Assembly (NCBI GenBank): GCA_016707075.1
Contig: JADJII010000002.1
Coordinates: forward strand, 310,001-374,000
Direction of reading: 5' to 3'
DNA length: 64,000 bases
Source: Egaibacter danicus
GTDB lineage: Bacteria > Pseudomonadota > Gammaproteobacteria > Burkholderiales > Burkholderiaceae_C
Below are positions 24,593 through 33,621 of the stretch, one piece after another; positions within the stretch are counted from its first letter, which is position 1; every line of letters starts with the position of its first letter. A program made the translations under genes and the position numbers. The notes beneath the pieces are model-generated. The model was given only the letters and a program-made list of their open reading frames with translations. It was not told the DNA's origin and made no database searches.

Positions 24593-26437
24593 ATGGCCAC
24601 CAAAGACAATAGCCCCGGTTTGCTGTCCAAAGTGGCCATGTTCGTCCGTAATCCGACGACCAACTGGTCCGATCTGGACCAACTTGATGCCGGTGCTGCC
24701 GACAGTGCGTTCAGCAAGCAGGCGCTCAAGGAGATGATTGAACGCAAGCGGCAAAATGACTTTGTCCGCAAGCGTGAATTCGATCAATTGCGCAAATTGC
24801 GCAAGCGCGGTGCTGCCGATCTGGCAGCCGAGGTGGGCCGCCCTTCGTTCTTTCACAGCAGCCTGTCGTCCTCGACGGATGATCGGGCCAGCACGCTGAA
24901 AAAGATCGACGAGATCGAAGCCCACATGTCCAAACAGTGGTGGAAAGGCAAGCAGGAAGACGAAACACCGGCGCCACGTGGTGTGGTGCCGGTACCGCCA
25001 ACTGCCAAAAGGCCACCTGTCGACTCGGAAAATGCGCCTGAAACCATCGCGCCTGAACCTCGGGCCAGCAGTTACGCGGCAACCGAAGCGGCCAGCCTGG
25101 ACGCCCGGCCACACCCGCGTAGCGCGCGTGAGTTTACGGATACGCAGCCCGGCAACGGTCTTTCCGTTGGTGGCGTGCCGTCACAGGATTCACGCGCATC
25201 GCTGCAGTCGCGCAACATTGAATCGCGACAGGGTCCCATGAGTGTGGCCCGATCGCCGAACAGTGAAATCGGTGGCGCCGGTTTTTCAACCTCTAAACTG
25301 TATGCGGGTGAGTCGGATGACGCTGGCACAGATCCCGAACTTGAAGAAGCGGCTATCCGGTTTGCCAACGGCGACGACGCCGGTGCCGAATCTGGCTTGT
25401 TGGGCGCCTTGCGCGGTGATTCAGTAAGTCGTGAGTTGGCCGACCTGTGGACGGGCGCACTTTTTGACTTGTATCGGGCCACGGGCCAGCAGGCCAAATT
25501 CGATGGTGTAGCCGTCGAATTTGCCGAACGCTTTGGACGTTCGGCGCCGGCATGGTTCTCGATTCGGGACCTGGTGGGTCGCCCTCCTCCGGTGAATGAA
25601 TCTTCCGGTCCCGAGTCGGTCTCCGGTTCGGTCACGTGGAAATCTCCGGTAACCTTTACAGCGACCTCCGTCGACGAGTTGCGGCTGGCGCTGGCCAACG
25701 AAGCCTCGCCCTGGCATCTGGACTGGTCATCACTGACGTTGATTCAACCCGAAGCGATGGCGCCGCTGGGCAGGCTATTTGCGGCCTGGTGTTCCCGGCC
25801 CGTGGAGTTACGTTTCTCGGGCGCTGACGCCCTGGAAAAAGTCTTGCGGCCGCTGACCATTTCAGGTGATCGGGAATGTGATCCATCCTGGTGGCGCTTG
25901 CGCATGGATGCTTTGCGCGTCATGCGGCGTCAGGATGAATTCGAACTGGTTGCGCTGGACTTTTGCGTAACCTACGAGGTCTCACCACCAGCCTGGCAAC
26001 TGCCCCAATGCGCGTATGTGGAAGACAACGCCGGTTTGCCTGGCAGCGAGGGCATGGTCAGGACCGGTGACCCGGTTTCAGCTTCAGGCGGACTGGAGTC
26101 TGACCCGGACTATGCCATGACGGTTCGTGTTGGTCTGGATGGCATGCCTGTGCCAGAGTCCGTGCTGGTGGAACTGGTGGGTGAGCTGCGGGGCGACGCG
26201 CTTGCCGCGCTGGAGAAACTGGAGGAAAGCCGGCATGGCTCGCAGCGACTGGTGGTATCGTGCTCCAAACTGATTCGGGTTGATTTTGCGGCAGCCGGAA
26301 CCATCCTGAACTGGGTAGCCGCTCGCGAGAATGAGGGTTGTCAGGTTCAGTTTCGGGACATGCATCGCCTGGTTGCCACTTTTTTCAATGTCATCGGCAT
26401 TCACGAACACGCCAGCGTGATTCGGCGCATGACCTGA
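24593..26437 (+). CDS. Large STAS-domain protein of unknown function
   Basis: A 614-residue protein. The first 110 residues are charged and helical (KEMIERKRQNDFVRKREFDQ); residues 125-230 are Pro/Ser-rich and probably disordered; the middle has tetratricopeptide-like and possible first STAS-like segments (LDWSSLTLIQPEAMAPLGRL). The C-terminal 100 residues read as a STAS domain (VELVGELRGDALAALEKL, SCSKLIRVDFAAAGTILNWV), the fold of anti-sigma-factor antagonists, with FFNVIGIHEHASVIRRM at the end. I recall it as conserved beside hslVU in Burkholderiales but know no function. It is 45 bases after dksA and 36 bases before hslV, so it could share their transcripts. Confidence 0.75.
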   Translation: MATKDNSPGLLSKVAMFVRNPTTNWSDLDQLDAGAADSAFSKQALKEMIERKRQNDFVRKREFDQLRKLRKRGAADLAAEVGRPSFFHSSLSSSTDDRASTLKKIDEIEAHMSKQWWKGKQEDETPAPRGVVPVPPTAKRPPVDSENAPETIAPEPRASSYAATEAASLDARPHPRSAREFTDTQPGNGLSVGGVPSQDSRASLQSRNIESRQGPMSVARSPNSEIGGAGFSTSKLYAGESDDAGTDPELEEAAIRFANGDDAGAESGLLGALRGDSVSRELADLWTGALFDLYRATGQQAKFDGVAVEFAERFGRSAPAWFSIRDLVGRPPPVNESSGPESVSGSVTWKSPVTFTATSVDELRLALANEASPWHLDWSSLTLIQPEAMAPLGRLFAAWCSRPVELRFSGADALEKVLRPLTISGDRECDPSWWRLRMDALRVMRRQDEFELVALDFCVTYEVSPPAWQLPQCAYVEDNAGLPGSEGMVRTGDPVSASGGLESDPDYAMTVRVGLDGMPVPESVLVELVGELRGDALAALEKLEESRHGSQRLVVSCSKLIRVDFAAAGTILNWVAARENEGCQVQFRDMHRLVATFFNVIGIHEHASVIRRMT

Positions 26438-26473
26438 AGTCTCCCGCGGTTCTTTACCGCAGTCTGAAAACAC

Positions 26474-27022
26474 ATGGAACAATTTCACGGCACGACCATC
26501 ATCAGCGTGCGTCGCAAAACGGCTGATGGCTGTCAGGTCGCCATTGGCGGCGATGGGCAGGTGACCCTGGGCAATATCGTTGTCAAAGGGACCGCGCGCA
26601 AGGTACGCAAGCTCTATCACGGCAAGGTGCTGGCAGGATTTGCCGGTGCTACGGCAGATGCCTTCACGCTGTTTGAGCGATTTGAGGCCAAGCTCGAAAA
26701 ACACCAGGGGCATCTGGTTCGCGCGGCCATTGAACTCACCCGCGACTGGCGCACCGACCGCGTGTTGCGCCGCCTGGAAGCGATGCTTGCCGTGGCTGAC
26801 AAGGAGGCATCTCTCATCATCACCGGTAATGGCGACGTGCTGGAGCCAGAGAACGGCGTCGTGACCATTGGTTCAGGTGGCGCTTACGCGCAAGCCTCGG
26901 CCATTGCCCTGCTCAACCATACCGAAATGTCGGCCCAGGAAATCGTGAAGAAGTCGCTTGAGATTGCTGGCGAGTTGTGCATTTACACCAACATGAACCA
27001 CACGATAGAAACGCTTGACTGA
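26474..27022 (+). CDS. hslV: ATP-dependent protease, peptidase subunit HslV (ClpQ)
   Basis: HslV is the proteasome-like peptidase of the HslUV heat-shock protease. The 182-residue length is normal. The N-terminal nucleophile threonine is expected after removal of a short propeptide: MEQFHG precedes TTIISVRR, and the core VAIGGDGQVTLGN follows. hslU starts 3 bases downstream. No heat-shock promoter is obvious in the 36-base gap upstream. Confidence 0.97.
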   Translation: MEQFHGTTIISVRRKTADGCQVAIGGDGQVTLGNIVVKGTARKVRKLYHGKVLAGFAGATADAFTLFERFEAKLEKHQGHLVRAAIELTRDWRTDRVLRRLEAMLAVADKEASLIITGNGDVLEPENGVVTIGSGGAYAQASAIALLNHTEMSAQEIVKKSLEIAGELCIYTNMNHTIETLD

Positions 27023-27025
27023 CCC

Positions 27026-28357
27026 ATGTCATCCATGACGCCACAGGAAATCGTCCTTGAACTGGACAAACATATTGTTGGCCAGCATCAGGCCAAGCGC
27101 GCCGTTGCCATTGCCCTGAGAAACCGCTGGCGCCGGCAGCAGGTCGAGCCCGGTCTCCGGGGTGAAATCACGCCCAAAAACATCCTGATGATTGGCCCCA
27201 CAGGTGTCGGAAAAACTGAAATTGCACGGCGACTGGCCCGGCTGGCAGACGCACCCTTCATCAAGGTGGAGGCGACCAAATTCACGGAAGTCGGCTATGT
27301 CGGCAAGGACGTTGACGCTATCATCCGCGACCTGGCTGAAATTGCGGTCAAGCAGACACGCGTTGCCGAGATGAAGAAAATGCGCGCGCGCGCAGAAGAT
27401 GCTGCAGAGGAACGTGTTCTCGACATTCTTGTTCCGCTGCCCCGCGGTGAATCGTGCGCGACCTCAGGCGAGCAGGGTGAGAGTACGGCGCGCCAGACGT
27501 TTCGCAAGAAATTGCGTGAAGGTCAACTTTCAGATCGGGAAATTGAAATTGAACTGGCTCAGGCCGCACCGCAGCTGGAGATCATGGGCCCGGCTGGCAT
27601 GGAGGAGATGGCCGAGCAGTTGCGCGGCATGTTTGGACAGATTGGGCAACAGAAGAAGCAGACGCGCAAACTGAAGATTGGTGAGGCACTCAAGCTGCTG
27701 ATCGACGAAGAAGCGGGCAAGCTCGTCAATGAAGAAGAAATCAAAACCCATGCCCTGCACGTACTGGAGCAAAACGGTATTGTGTTCATTGATGAAATAG
27801 ACAAGGTGACTTCGCGCAGTGAAGGCAGTGGAGCCGAGGTGTCGCGCCAGGGAGTGCAGCGCGATTTGTTGCCTCTCGTTGAAGGCACCACGGTGTCCAC
27901 CAAATACGGCATGGTCAAGACGGACCACATTCTGTTTATCGCATCCGGTGCTTTTCACTTGAGCAAGCCCAGTGACCTGATCCCCGAGTTGCAGGGTCGT
28001 TTTCCGATTCGCGTGGAACTGCAGTCACTGTCAGTGCAGGACTTCGTTGCAATTCTGACGCAGACGCATGCGTCTCTGGTCCGGCAATACCAGGCCTTGC
28101 TGGCAACTGAAAATGTTACCCTGGCTTTTACGGATGACGGCATCAAGCGTCTGGCCCACATTGCCTTCGAGGTGAATGAACGCACCGAAAACATTGGCGC
28201 CCGCCGCCTGTCTACCGTGATGGAGCGGCTGCTGGACGAAGTGAGTTTTGAGGCCGCCAGACTGGGCGGTCAGGAGGTTAAGATTGATTCTGCTTATGTG
28301 GATGCCCGGTTGGGCGAGTTGAGTCAAGACGACGACCTGTCGCGTTACATTTTGTAA
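27026..28357 (+). CDS. hslU: ATP-dependent protease, ATPase subunit HslU (ClpY)
   Basis: HslU is the AAA+ unfoldase that feeds substrates to HslV. Its 443 residues contain the opening MTPQEIVLELDKHIVGQ, Walker A GPTGVGKTEIARRLA, the pore loop GYVGKDVD, an intermediate domain with the expected coiled region, Walker B NGIVFIDEIDK, and sensor 2 NIGARRL. The C-terminus LSRYIL is the conserved tail that inserts into HslV. The next 278 bases are AT-rich and lead to mraZ. Confidence 0.97.
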   Translation: MSSMTPQEIVLELDKHIVGQHQAKRAVAIALRNRWRRQQVEPGLRGEITPKNILMIGPTGVGKTEIARRLARLADAPFIKVEATKFTEVGYVGKDVDAIIRDLAEIAVKQTRVAEMKKMRARAEDAAEERVLDILVPLPRGESCATSGEQGESTARQTFRKKLREGQLSDREIEIELAQAAPQLEIMGPAGMEEMAEQLRGMFGQIGQQKKQTRKLKIGEALKLLIDEEAGKLVNEEEIKTHALHVLEQNGIVFIDEIDKVTSRSEGSGAEVSRQGVQRDLLPLVEGTTVSTKYGMVKTDHILFIASGAFHLSKPSDLIPELQGRFPIRVELQSLSVQDFVAILTQTHASLVRQYQALLATENVTLAFTDDGIKRLAHIAFEVNERTENIGARRLSTVMERLLDEVSFEAARLGGQEVKIDSAYVDARLGELSQDDDLSRYIL

Positions 28358-28554
28358 CTTCCACAGAGGGCTGATCCTTGCCTCACGGGTGAGTGAGCCA
28401 TGTACTTCTCAAGCATCACATTCAAATGATGTTGTAAGTACTTAATTTAGAAGTGATTTTTCGAATCTGATGACTTCTGAAATTGCTTCTAAGTCCTTGA
28501 TTTCATTGTAAAAAAACTGACAAACAGACTTGTGTCACAGTGAATTGCTGATAC

Positions 28555-28579
28555 AGTGGAAAAAAGTGCAATTAAGTGG
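28555..28579 (+). promoter_or_regulatory. MraZ boxes (three direct repeats) upstream of mraZ
   Basis: AGTGG (28555), AGTGC (28565) and AGTGG (28575) recur at exactly 10-base intervals, each followed by five A/T-rich bases. MraZ is known to repress its own dcw operon by binding three or four short G-rich repeats spaced by 5 bases. They lie 57-81 bases before the GTG of mraZ, so they should overlap the promoter. The whole 28358-28635 gap is AT-rich and holds no gene. Confidence 0.65.
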
Positions 28580-28635
28580 TAATTTCACTTTGATTCACCA
28601 TTTCTCTGCTCGATTTCAACCAAGGGTTTGCTGCC

Positions 28636-29064
28636 GTGTTTCAAGGAGCTTCGTCTCTCAGTCTGGATGCCAAGGGCCGGCTCTCGGTGCCGACACGGCA
28701 TCGTGACATCCTGAGCGCAACGGCGACTGGCCAACTCACGATCACCAAACACCCGCACGGTTGCCTGATGGTGTTCCCGCGCCCGGAATGGGAAAAATTC
28801 CGTGAGCGTATCGCTGCATTGCCGATGGCAGCTCAATGGTGGAAGCGCATCTTCCTGGGTAATGCCATGGACGTGGAGATGGATGCGACTGGCCGGGTGC
28901 TGGTATCACCCGAGTTGCGGGAGGCTGCCGGAATCTCAAAAGACACGGTGCTGCTTGGCATGGGCAACCATTTCGAGTTGTGGGACAAAGATACCTACGA
29001 CGCGCTGGAGGCCAAAGCCATGCAGGGCGAGATGCCGGACGTCTTCAAGGACTTCTCTTTCTGA
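28636..29064 (+). CDS. mraZ: Transcriptional regulator MraZ
   Basis: MraZ is the first gene of the dcw cluster and a DNA-binding repressor of it. The 142 residues hold two AbrB-like half-sites: DAKGRLSVPTRHR near the start and DATGRVLVSPELRE in the second half, which together build the ring-shaped DNA-binding oligomer. It starts with GTG (MFQGASSLSLD); the preceding TTGCTGCC is a poor ribosome site, as often seen in this gene. rsmH follows after 3 bases. Confidence 0.95.
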   Translation: MFQGASSLSLDAKGRLSVPTRHRDILSATATGQLTITKHPHGCLMVFPRPEWEKFRERIAALPMAAQWWKRIFLGNAMDVEMDATGRVLVSPELREAAGISKDTVLLGMGNHFELWDKDTYDALEAKAMQGEMPDVFKDFSF

Positions 29065-29067
29065 AGG

Positions 29068-30015
29068 GTGACGGTGAACGCACCATGGAACCACACGACC
29101 GTATTGTTGAGCGAGGCTGCAGACGCATTGTTCAACGATCCGGGCGCGCCCGTATCTGGCGTGGACCCGCTGGCACAGACCTATGTCGATGCGACCTTCG
29201 GACGCGGTGGTCATTCCCGGCTCATCCTTTCCCGATTGAAGCCGCAGGGGCGATTGATTGCGTTCGACAAGGACCCCGATGCGGTGGCACACGCGGCCAG
29301 CATTTCCGATCCCCGATTTTCAATCCGGCACGAAGGTTTTCGGCATCTGGGCGAACTGCCCGGAGCCAGCGTGGCTGGCATCCTGATGGATCTGGGCGTG
29401 AGCTCTCCGCAGATCGACACGCCCGAGCGGGGTTTCAGTTTCAGGTTCGATGGCCCGCTGGACATGCGTATGGACACCACGCGTGGAATGAGTGTGGCTC
29501 AATGGCTGGCGACGGCAGAAGTCAAGGAAATCGCGGAGGTAATACGTGACTATGGCGAAGAACGGTTTGCTGGGTCCATTGCAAAGGCGATTGTTGCTCG
29601 CCGACAGGAACGGGGCCCAATTTCAACCACCACCGAACTGGCCCAGCTCGTGGCTGACACGGTCAAAACCCGCGAGTCGGGCCAGAACCCTGCAACGCGC
29701 ACATTTCAGGCTCTTCGGATTTTCATCAACGCCGAGCTTGAAGAGCTGCAACAAGCGCTAGAGGCCAGTCTGGATGTGCTGAAACCTGGGGGACGATTGG
29801 TTGTGATCAGTTTTCATTCGCTGGAAGATCGCATCGTCAAGCAATTCATCGCACAGCAATCACGCGAGGTCTACGATCGTCGTGCGCCTTTTGCCCCCCC
29901 CCAAATCATGAAGCTGAAAGCCCTGGACCGGGTCAAACCCGGTGCTGCCGAGGTGGCCGGCAACCCGCGATCACGCAGTGCCATCATGCGTGTGGCGCAG
30001 AGGACTGCGGCATGA
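29068..30015 (+). CDS. rsmH: 16S rRNA m4C1402 methyltransferase RsmH (MraW)
   Basis: RsmH N4-methylates C1402 in the 16S rRNA P site. The 315 residues include HTTVLLSEAADAL, the SAM loop YVDATFGRGGHSRLIL, the catalytic-region motif GILMDLGVSSPQID and FSFRFDGPLDMRMD, with VVISFHSLEDRIVKQF near the end, all diagnostic. GTG codons at 29068 and 29074 are both possible starts; AAGGG upstream fits either. The 3' end overlaps ftsL by 4 bases (ATGA). Confidence 0.96.
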   Translation: MTVNAPWNHTTVLLSEAADALFNDPGAPVSGVDPLAQTYVDATFGRGGHSRLILSRLKPQGRLIAFDKDPDAVAHAASISDPRFSIRHEGFRHLGELPGASVAGILMDLGVSSPQIDTPERGFSFRFDGPLDMRMDTTRGMSVAQWLATAEVKEIAEVIRDYGEERFAGSIAKAIVARRQERGPISTTTELAQLVADTVKTRESGQNPATRTFQALRIFINAELEELQQALEASLDVLKPGGRLVVISFHSLEDRIVKQFIAQQSREVYDRRAPFAPPQIMKLKALDRVKPGAAEVAGNPRSRSAIMRVAQRTAA

Positions 30016-30344
30016 CCCGGCTCAATCTGGTCCTTCTTCTGGCTGTGCTGGCCAGCGCGCTGTATCTGGTGGACGTGCAGTATGAATCGCGACGTCTGTT
30101 TGCCGAGATAGACAAGGCCAACGCCGAGGCTCGCAGACTGTCGACTGAGAACGAGCGGCTGCAGGTGGAAAAGCGCGCCCAGGCCACGCCTTCACGGGTG
30201 GAAAAACTCGCGAAAGAACAGTTGCGAATGAAGTCGTCCACACCGGCGATCACCCATTACGTAACGTATGCCGCTGGCGCCAGTCCGACGGGCGACGCGC
30301 CGTCAGCACGGTCCAATCCAGAGTCTGTGGGGCGCGTTCAGTGA
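30012..30344 (+). CDS. ftsL: Cell division protein FtsL
   Basis: FtsL is a bitopic divisome protein that pairs with FtsB and FtsQ and helps activate FtsWI. Its 110 residues show a short cytoplasmic start, one transmembrane helix (about residues 4-22, LNLVLLLAVLASALYLVDV) and a periplasmic leucine-zipper coiled coil (ESRRLFAEIDKANAEARRLS). The Pro/Ser-rich C-terminus is variable in the family. Identity rests on position between rsmH and ftsI as well as topology. Confidence 0.92.
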   Translation: MTRLNLVLLLAVLASALYLVDVQYESRRLFAEIDKANAEARRLSTENERLQVEKRAQATPSRVEKLAKEQLRMKSSTPAITHYVTYAAGASPTGDAPSARSNPESVGRVQ

Positions 30345-32074
30345 GCCGCAGCGTTCAATACACCTCCAGTCCACTACTGGCCAGTCGCACGCCGGTATGG
30401 CGCAGCAAGTTCATTGTGGCGTCCATTGCGCTCGCGTTTGTCGGGCTGGCTGCGCGGGCGGCCTATATCCAGGTGTTCGCAAACGATTTCTTCCAGAAGC
30501 AGGGCGAGGTTCGGTTCGCCCGCACGCTTGAACTACCGGCGAACCGGGGCCGCATTCTGGATCGCAATGGCCTGATCCTGGCATCCAGCATTCCGGCGCC
30601 CAGCATCTGGGCCATTCCAGAGGATGTTGCTCTGGACAAGGCGCAACTTCTACGGCTCGCGAAGCTGCTGGACATGTCTGCCGCCGAGTTGAACAAGAAG
30701 CTGGCTGATGAAGACAAGACATTCGTCTGGCTCAAACGTCAGGTAGACGATGCCGTTGCCAAAGAGATTGCGGCCATGGGCCTCAAGGGCATTTACCAGC
30801 GCAAGGAATACAAACGTCAGTACCCGGAAGGCGAGGCCGCGGCCCATGTGGTTGGTTTTACCAACGTCGAAGACAACGGGCAAGAGGGGATTGAACTGAC
30901 CTTCAACAAGGAGCTCGCAGGACGCAGTGGTTCCCGCCGTGTCATCAAGGACCGGCTGGGTCGTGTCGTGGAAGCCGTGGGTGAGCAGACTCTGCCCGTG
31001 GATGGGCGGGACCTGCAGTTGAGCATTGACAGTAAGGTCCAGTTCTTTGCCTATCAGAAACTGCGGGATGCGGTGGTTGGGAACAAGGCCAATGCCGGCA
31101 GCGTGGTGGTCCTGGACGTTCAGACGGGGGAGGTGCTGGCGCTGGCCAACTATCCCAGCTATCTTCCTGGCAAGCGGCAAAACCTCAGTGGTGCCCAGTT
31201 GCGCAACCGGGCGCTGACGGATACCTTTGAGCCCGGCTCAACCATGAAGCCTTTCGTCATTGCGCTGGCGCTGGAAAAGGGTTTGGTGACACCCACGACG
31301 CCGATACAGACTGCTCCAGGCCGGCTGACGATTGCCGGTTCCACGATTAGCGATGCCCATCCTCACGGTGTACTGACCGTCAGCGAAGTCATTCAGAAGT
31401 CCAGCAACGTTGGTACGGTCAAACTGGCGATGCAAATGCAGCCGCGTGAGATGTGGGACATGTACAGCCAGGTCGGATTTGGCCAGAAACCCCTTGTTCC
31501 GTTTCCTGGCGTGGTCAGTGGCCGTCTCCGTGCCTACAAGACATGGCGGCCGATCGAGCAGGCAACCATGAGTTACGGCTACGGCCTGTCGACCAGTCTG
31601 TTTCAGCTGGCCCATGCCTACAGCGTTTTTGCGCGTGATGGTGAGCTGGTGCCGGTGACGATGCTCAAGACGGAAGAGCGCACGGGTGGCGTGCGCGTCA
31701 TGTCTGCACGTCATGCTGCCGACGTGCGCAACATGTTGCACTTGGTGACCGGCCCTGAAGGCACAGCGCCCAAGGCGCAGACCATGGGGTACTCGGTAGG
31801 CGGGAAGACCGGAACGGCACACAAGCAGGAGGGCAAGGGTTACGCTGACAAGAAATACCGCGGCTTCTTCGTGGGTATCGCACCGGTCGACAACCCACGC
31901 ATCGTGGTGGCCGTGATGATTGACGAGCCCAGCAACGGAAAATACTTTGGTGGCGATGTGGCTGCCCCGGTATTTGCGGAAACGGTTCAGCAGAGCTTGC
32001 GTCTGTTGGGCGTGCAACCCGACATGAGCGTCAAACCCCAAATCGTGGTGCAGGCCGTTGAGGAGAGCTTCTGA
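30341..32074 (+). CDS. ftsI: Septal peptidoglycan transpeptidase FtsI (PBP3)
   Basis: FtsI crosslinks septal peptidoglycan together with the polymerase FtsW. The 577-residue protein has a single N-terminal membrane helix (about residues 25-45), the pedestal domain with RGRILDRNG-type motif (NRGRILDRNGLILA), and the transpeptidase domain with the serine nucleophile in STMK (S300), SSN (S354-N356) and KTGT (K489). It begins with GTG, overlapping the ftsL stop by 4 bases, and ends overlapping the first base of the murE ATG. Confidence 0.96.
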   Translation: MSRSVQYTSSPLLASRTPVWRSKFIVASIALAFVGLAARAAYIQVFANDFFQKQGEVRFARTLELPANRGRILDRNGLILASSIPAPSIWAIPEDVALDKAQLLRLAKLLDMSAAELNKKLADEDKTFVWLKRQVDDAVAKEIAAMGLKGIYQRKEYKRQYPEGEAAAHVVGFTNVEDNGQEGIELTFNKELAGRSGSRRVIKDRLGRVVEAVGEQTLPVDGRDLQLSIDSKVQFFAYQKLRDAVVGNKANAGSVVVLDVQTGEVLALANYPSYLPGKRQNLSGAQLRNRALTDTFEPGSTMKPFVIALALEKGLVTPTTPIQTAPGRLTIAGSTISDAHPHGVLTVSEVIQKSSNVGTVKLAMQMQPREMWDMYSQVGFGQKPLVPFPGVVSGRLRAYKTWRPIEQATMSYGYGLSTSLFQLAHAYSVFARDGELVPVTMLKTEERTGGVRVMSARHAADVRNMLHLVTGPEGTAPKAQTMGYSVGGKTGTAHKQEGKGYADKKYRGFFVGIAPVDNPRIVVAVMIDEPSNGKYFGGDVAAPVFAETVQQSLRLLGVQPDMSVKPQIVVQAVEESF

Positions 32075-33621
32075 TGATGAAGCTGACAACGCCCTCTATC
32101 GCTGCGCAGTGGTTGCGTGGGCGTGTGACTGGCACGCTGCAGACAGATAGCCGGAAAATCAGGTCGGGTGACGGTTTTATCGCTTGGCCGGGGGCGGCCG
32201 CGGACGGGCGCCATCATGTCGCTGACGCGCTGGCGCGGGGTGCGCAAGCCTGCCTCGTCGAGCATTTTGGTGTTCAAGCCTTCGGTTTCGAAGACACACG
32301 GGTGGCTTCGTATCCGCAGCTTAAAGCGGCCAGTGGCCCTATTGCCGCAGCCTATTTTGACGAGCCAGCCCGTCAGCTGGATGTCCTGGCTGTGACGGGG
32401 ACCAATGGCAAGACTTCTACCGCCTGGTGGCTCGCACAGGCTTTGTCGGGAATTGAAGGGGTGGAAAAGCGCCCCTGCGCCATGGTCGGTACGCTGGGTG
32501 TCGGTCGGCCACCGGCCATCGGGACGGAATTTGGTGCATTGGAACCGCAAGCAGGTATTGCTGCCACGGGTTTGACAACGCCGGACCCTGTGCTGTTGCA
32601 ACAGAAGTTTCGCGAATTTCTGGATCAGGGTCTGGTTGCCTGTGCGATGGAGGCCTCGTCAATCGGCATTGAGGAGCGACGCCTGGACGGCACACCGATC
32701 CGGACCGCCATCTTCACCAACTTTACGCAAGACCATCTGGACTATCACGGGACCATGGCAGCTTACTGGCAGGCCAAGGCTTCCCTGTTCCGATGGGTTG
32801 GCCTGGAGTCTGCCGTTGTGAATGTTGATGATCCCAGGGGCGATGCCCTGGCGTCTTCATTGAAAGGCGTGATCCCCGACGTATGGACGGTGTCCTGCGT
32901 GACCGATGCACGACTGAAGGCCAGTGACATCGCCTACGGCGAGCAGGGTCTCAGTTTTGCTGTAACCGAAGGGAATGAAAAGCATCTGCTTCAAACCCGT
33001 TTGATTGGGCAATACAACGTGTCCAATTTGCTGGGCGTGATGGCGGCCATGCGATCGCTCGGGGTATCGCTGAAGTCCGTGATTCAGGTGTGTCACAAGT
33101 TGACCCCCGTTCCTGGCCGCATGGAGTGTTTCGGCGGGTCAGGGCAGCCCATGGTGGTGGTGGACTACGCCCATACACCGGATGCACTGGACAAGGCGCT
33201 GGAGGCGCTACGCCCACTGGCTGCGCAGCGCGGCGGATTGATATGGTGTGTATTCGGTTGTGGCGGTGACCGTGATCCTGGAAAACGTCCATTGATGGGT
33301 GCGGTAGCCGCCAAAATTGCAGATCACGTCATCGTGACCAGTGATAACCCACGCGGAGAAAATCCTCGGGCCATCATCGACCAGATCCTGCCCGGTCTGC
33401 TGCATCACTCGCGGGTAATCGCCCAGGAGGACCGTGCGCTGGCCGTGGCGCAGACCATTACTCAGGCGGTGGCCCATGATGTCGTGCTGGTGGCGGGCAA
33501 GGGACACGAAGACTACCAGGAAGTCGCAGGTGTGAAGCGGCCGTTCTCCGACATCGACCATGTCAAGCGCGCCTTGTCAGCCTGGCCATCTCCCAGTCTT
33601 CATGTGGCGGAGGTGGCATGA
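32074..33621 (+). CDS. murE: UDP-MurNAc-tripeptide synthetase (meso-DAP ligase)
   Basis: MurE adds meso-diaminopimelate to UDP-MurNAc-Ala-Glu. The 515 residues contain the P-loop VTGTNGKTSTAWW, the middle domain NFTQDHLDYHGTMAAYW, and DNPRGENPRAI, whose DNPR motif marks the meso-DAP (not lysine) specific enzymes. The first 70 residues form the UDP-binding domain (LQTDSRKIRSGDGFIA). GAGGAG precedes two adjacent ATGs (32074 and 32077). It overlaps murF by 4 bases. Confidence 0.96.
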   Translation: MMKLTTPSIAAQWLRGRVTGTLQTDSRKIRSGDGFIAWPGAAADGRHHVADALARGAQACLVEHFGVQAFGFEDTRVASYPQLKAASGPIAAAYFDEPARQLDVLAVTGTNGKTSTAWWLAQALSGIEGVEKRPCAMVGTLGVGRPPAIGTEFGALEPQAGIAATGLTTPDPVLLQQKFREFLDQGLVACAMEASSIGIEERRLDGTPIRTAIFTNFTQDHLDYHGTMAAYWQAKASLFRWVGLESAVVNVDDPRGDALASSLKGVIPDVWTVSCVTDARLKASDIAYGEQGLSFAVTEGNEKHLLQTRLIGQYNVSNLLGVMAAMRSLGVSLKSVIQVCHKLTPVPGRMECFGGSGQPMVVVDYAHTPDALDKALEALRPLAAQRGGLIWCVFGCGGDRDPGKRPLMGAVAAKIADHVIVTSDNPRGENPRAIIDQILPGLLHHSRVIAQEDRALAVAQTITQAVAHDVVLVAGKGHEDYQEVAGVKRPFSDIDHVKRALSAWPSPSLHVAEVA

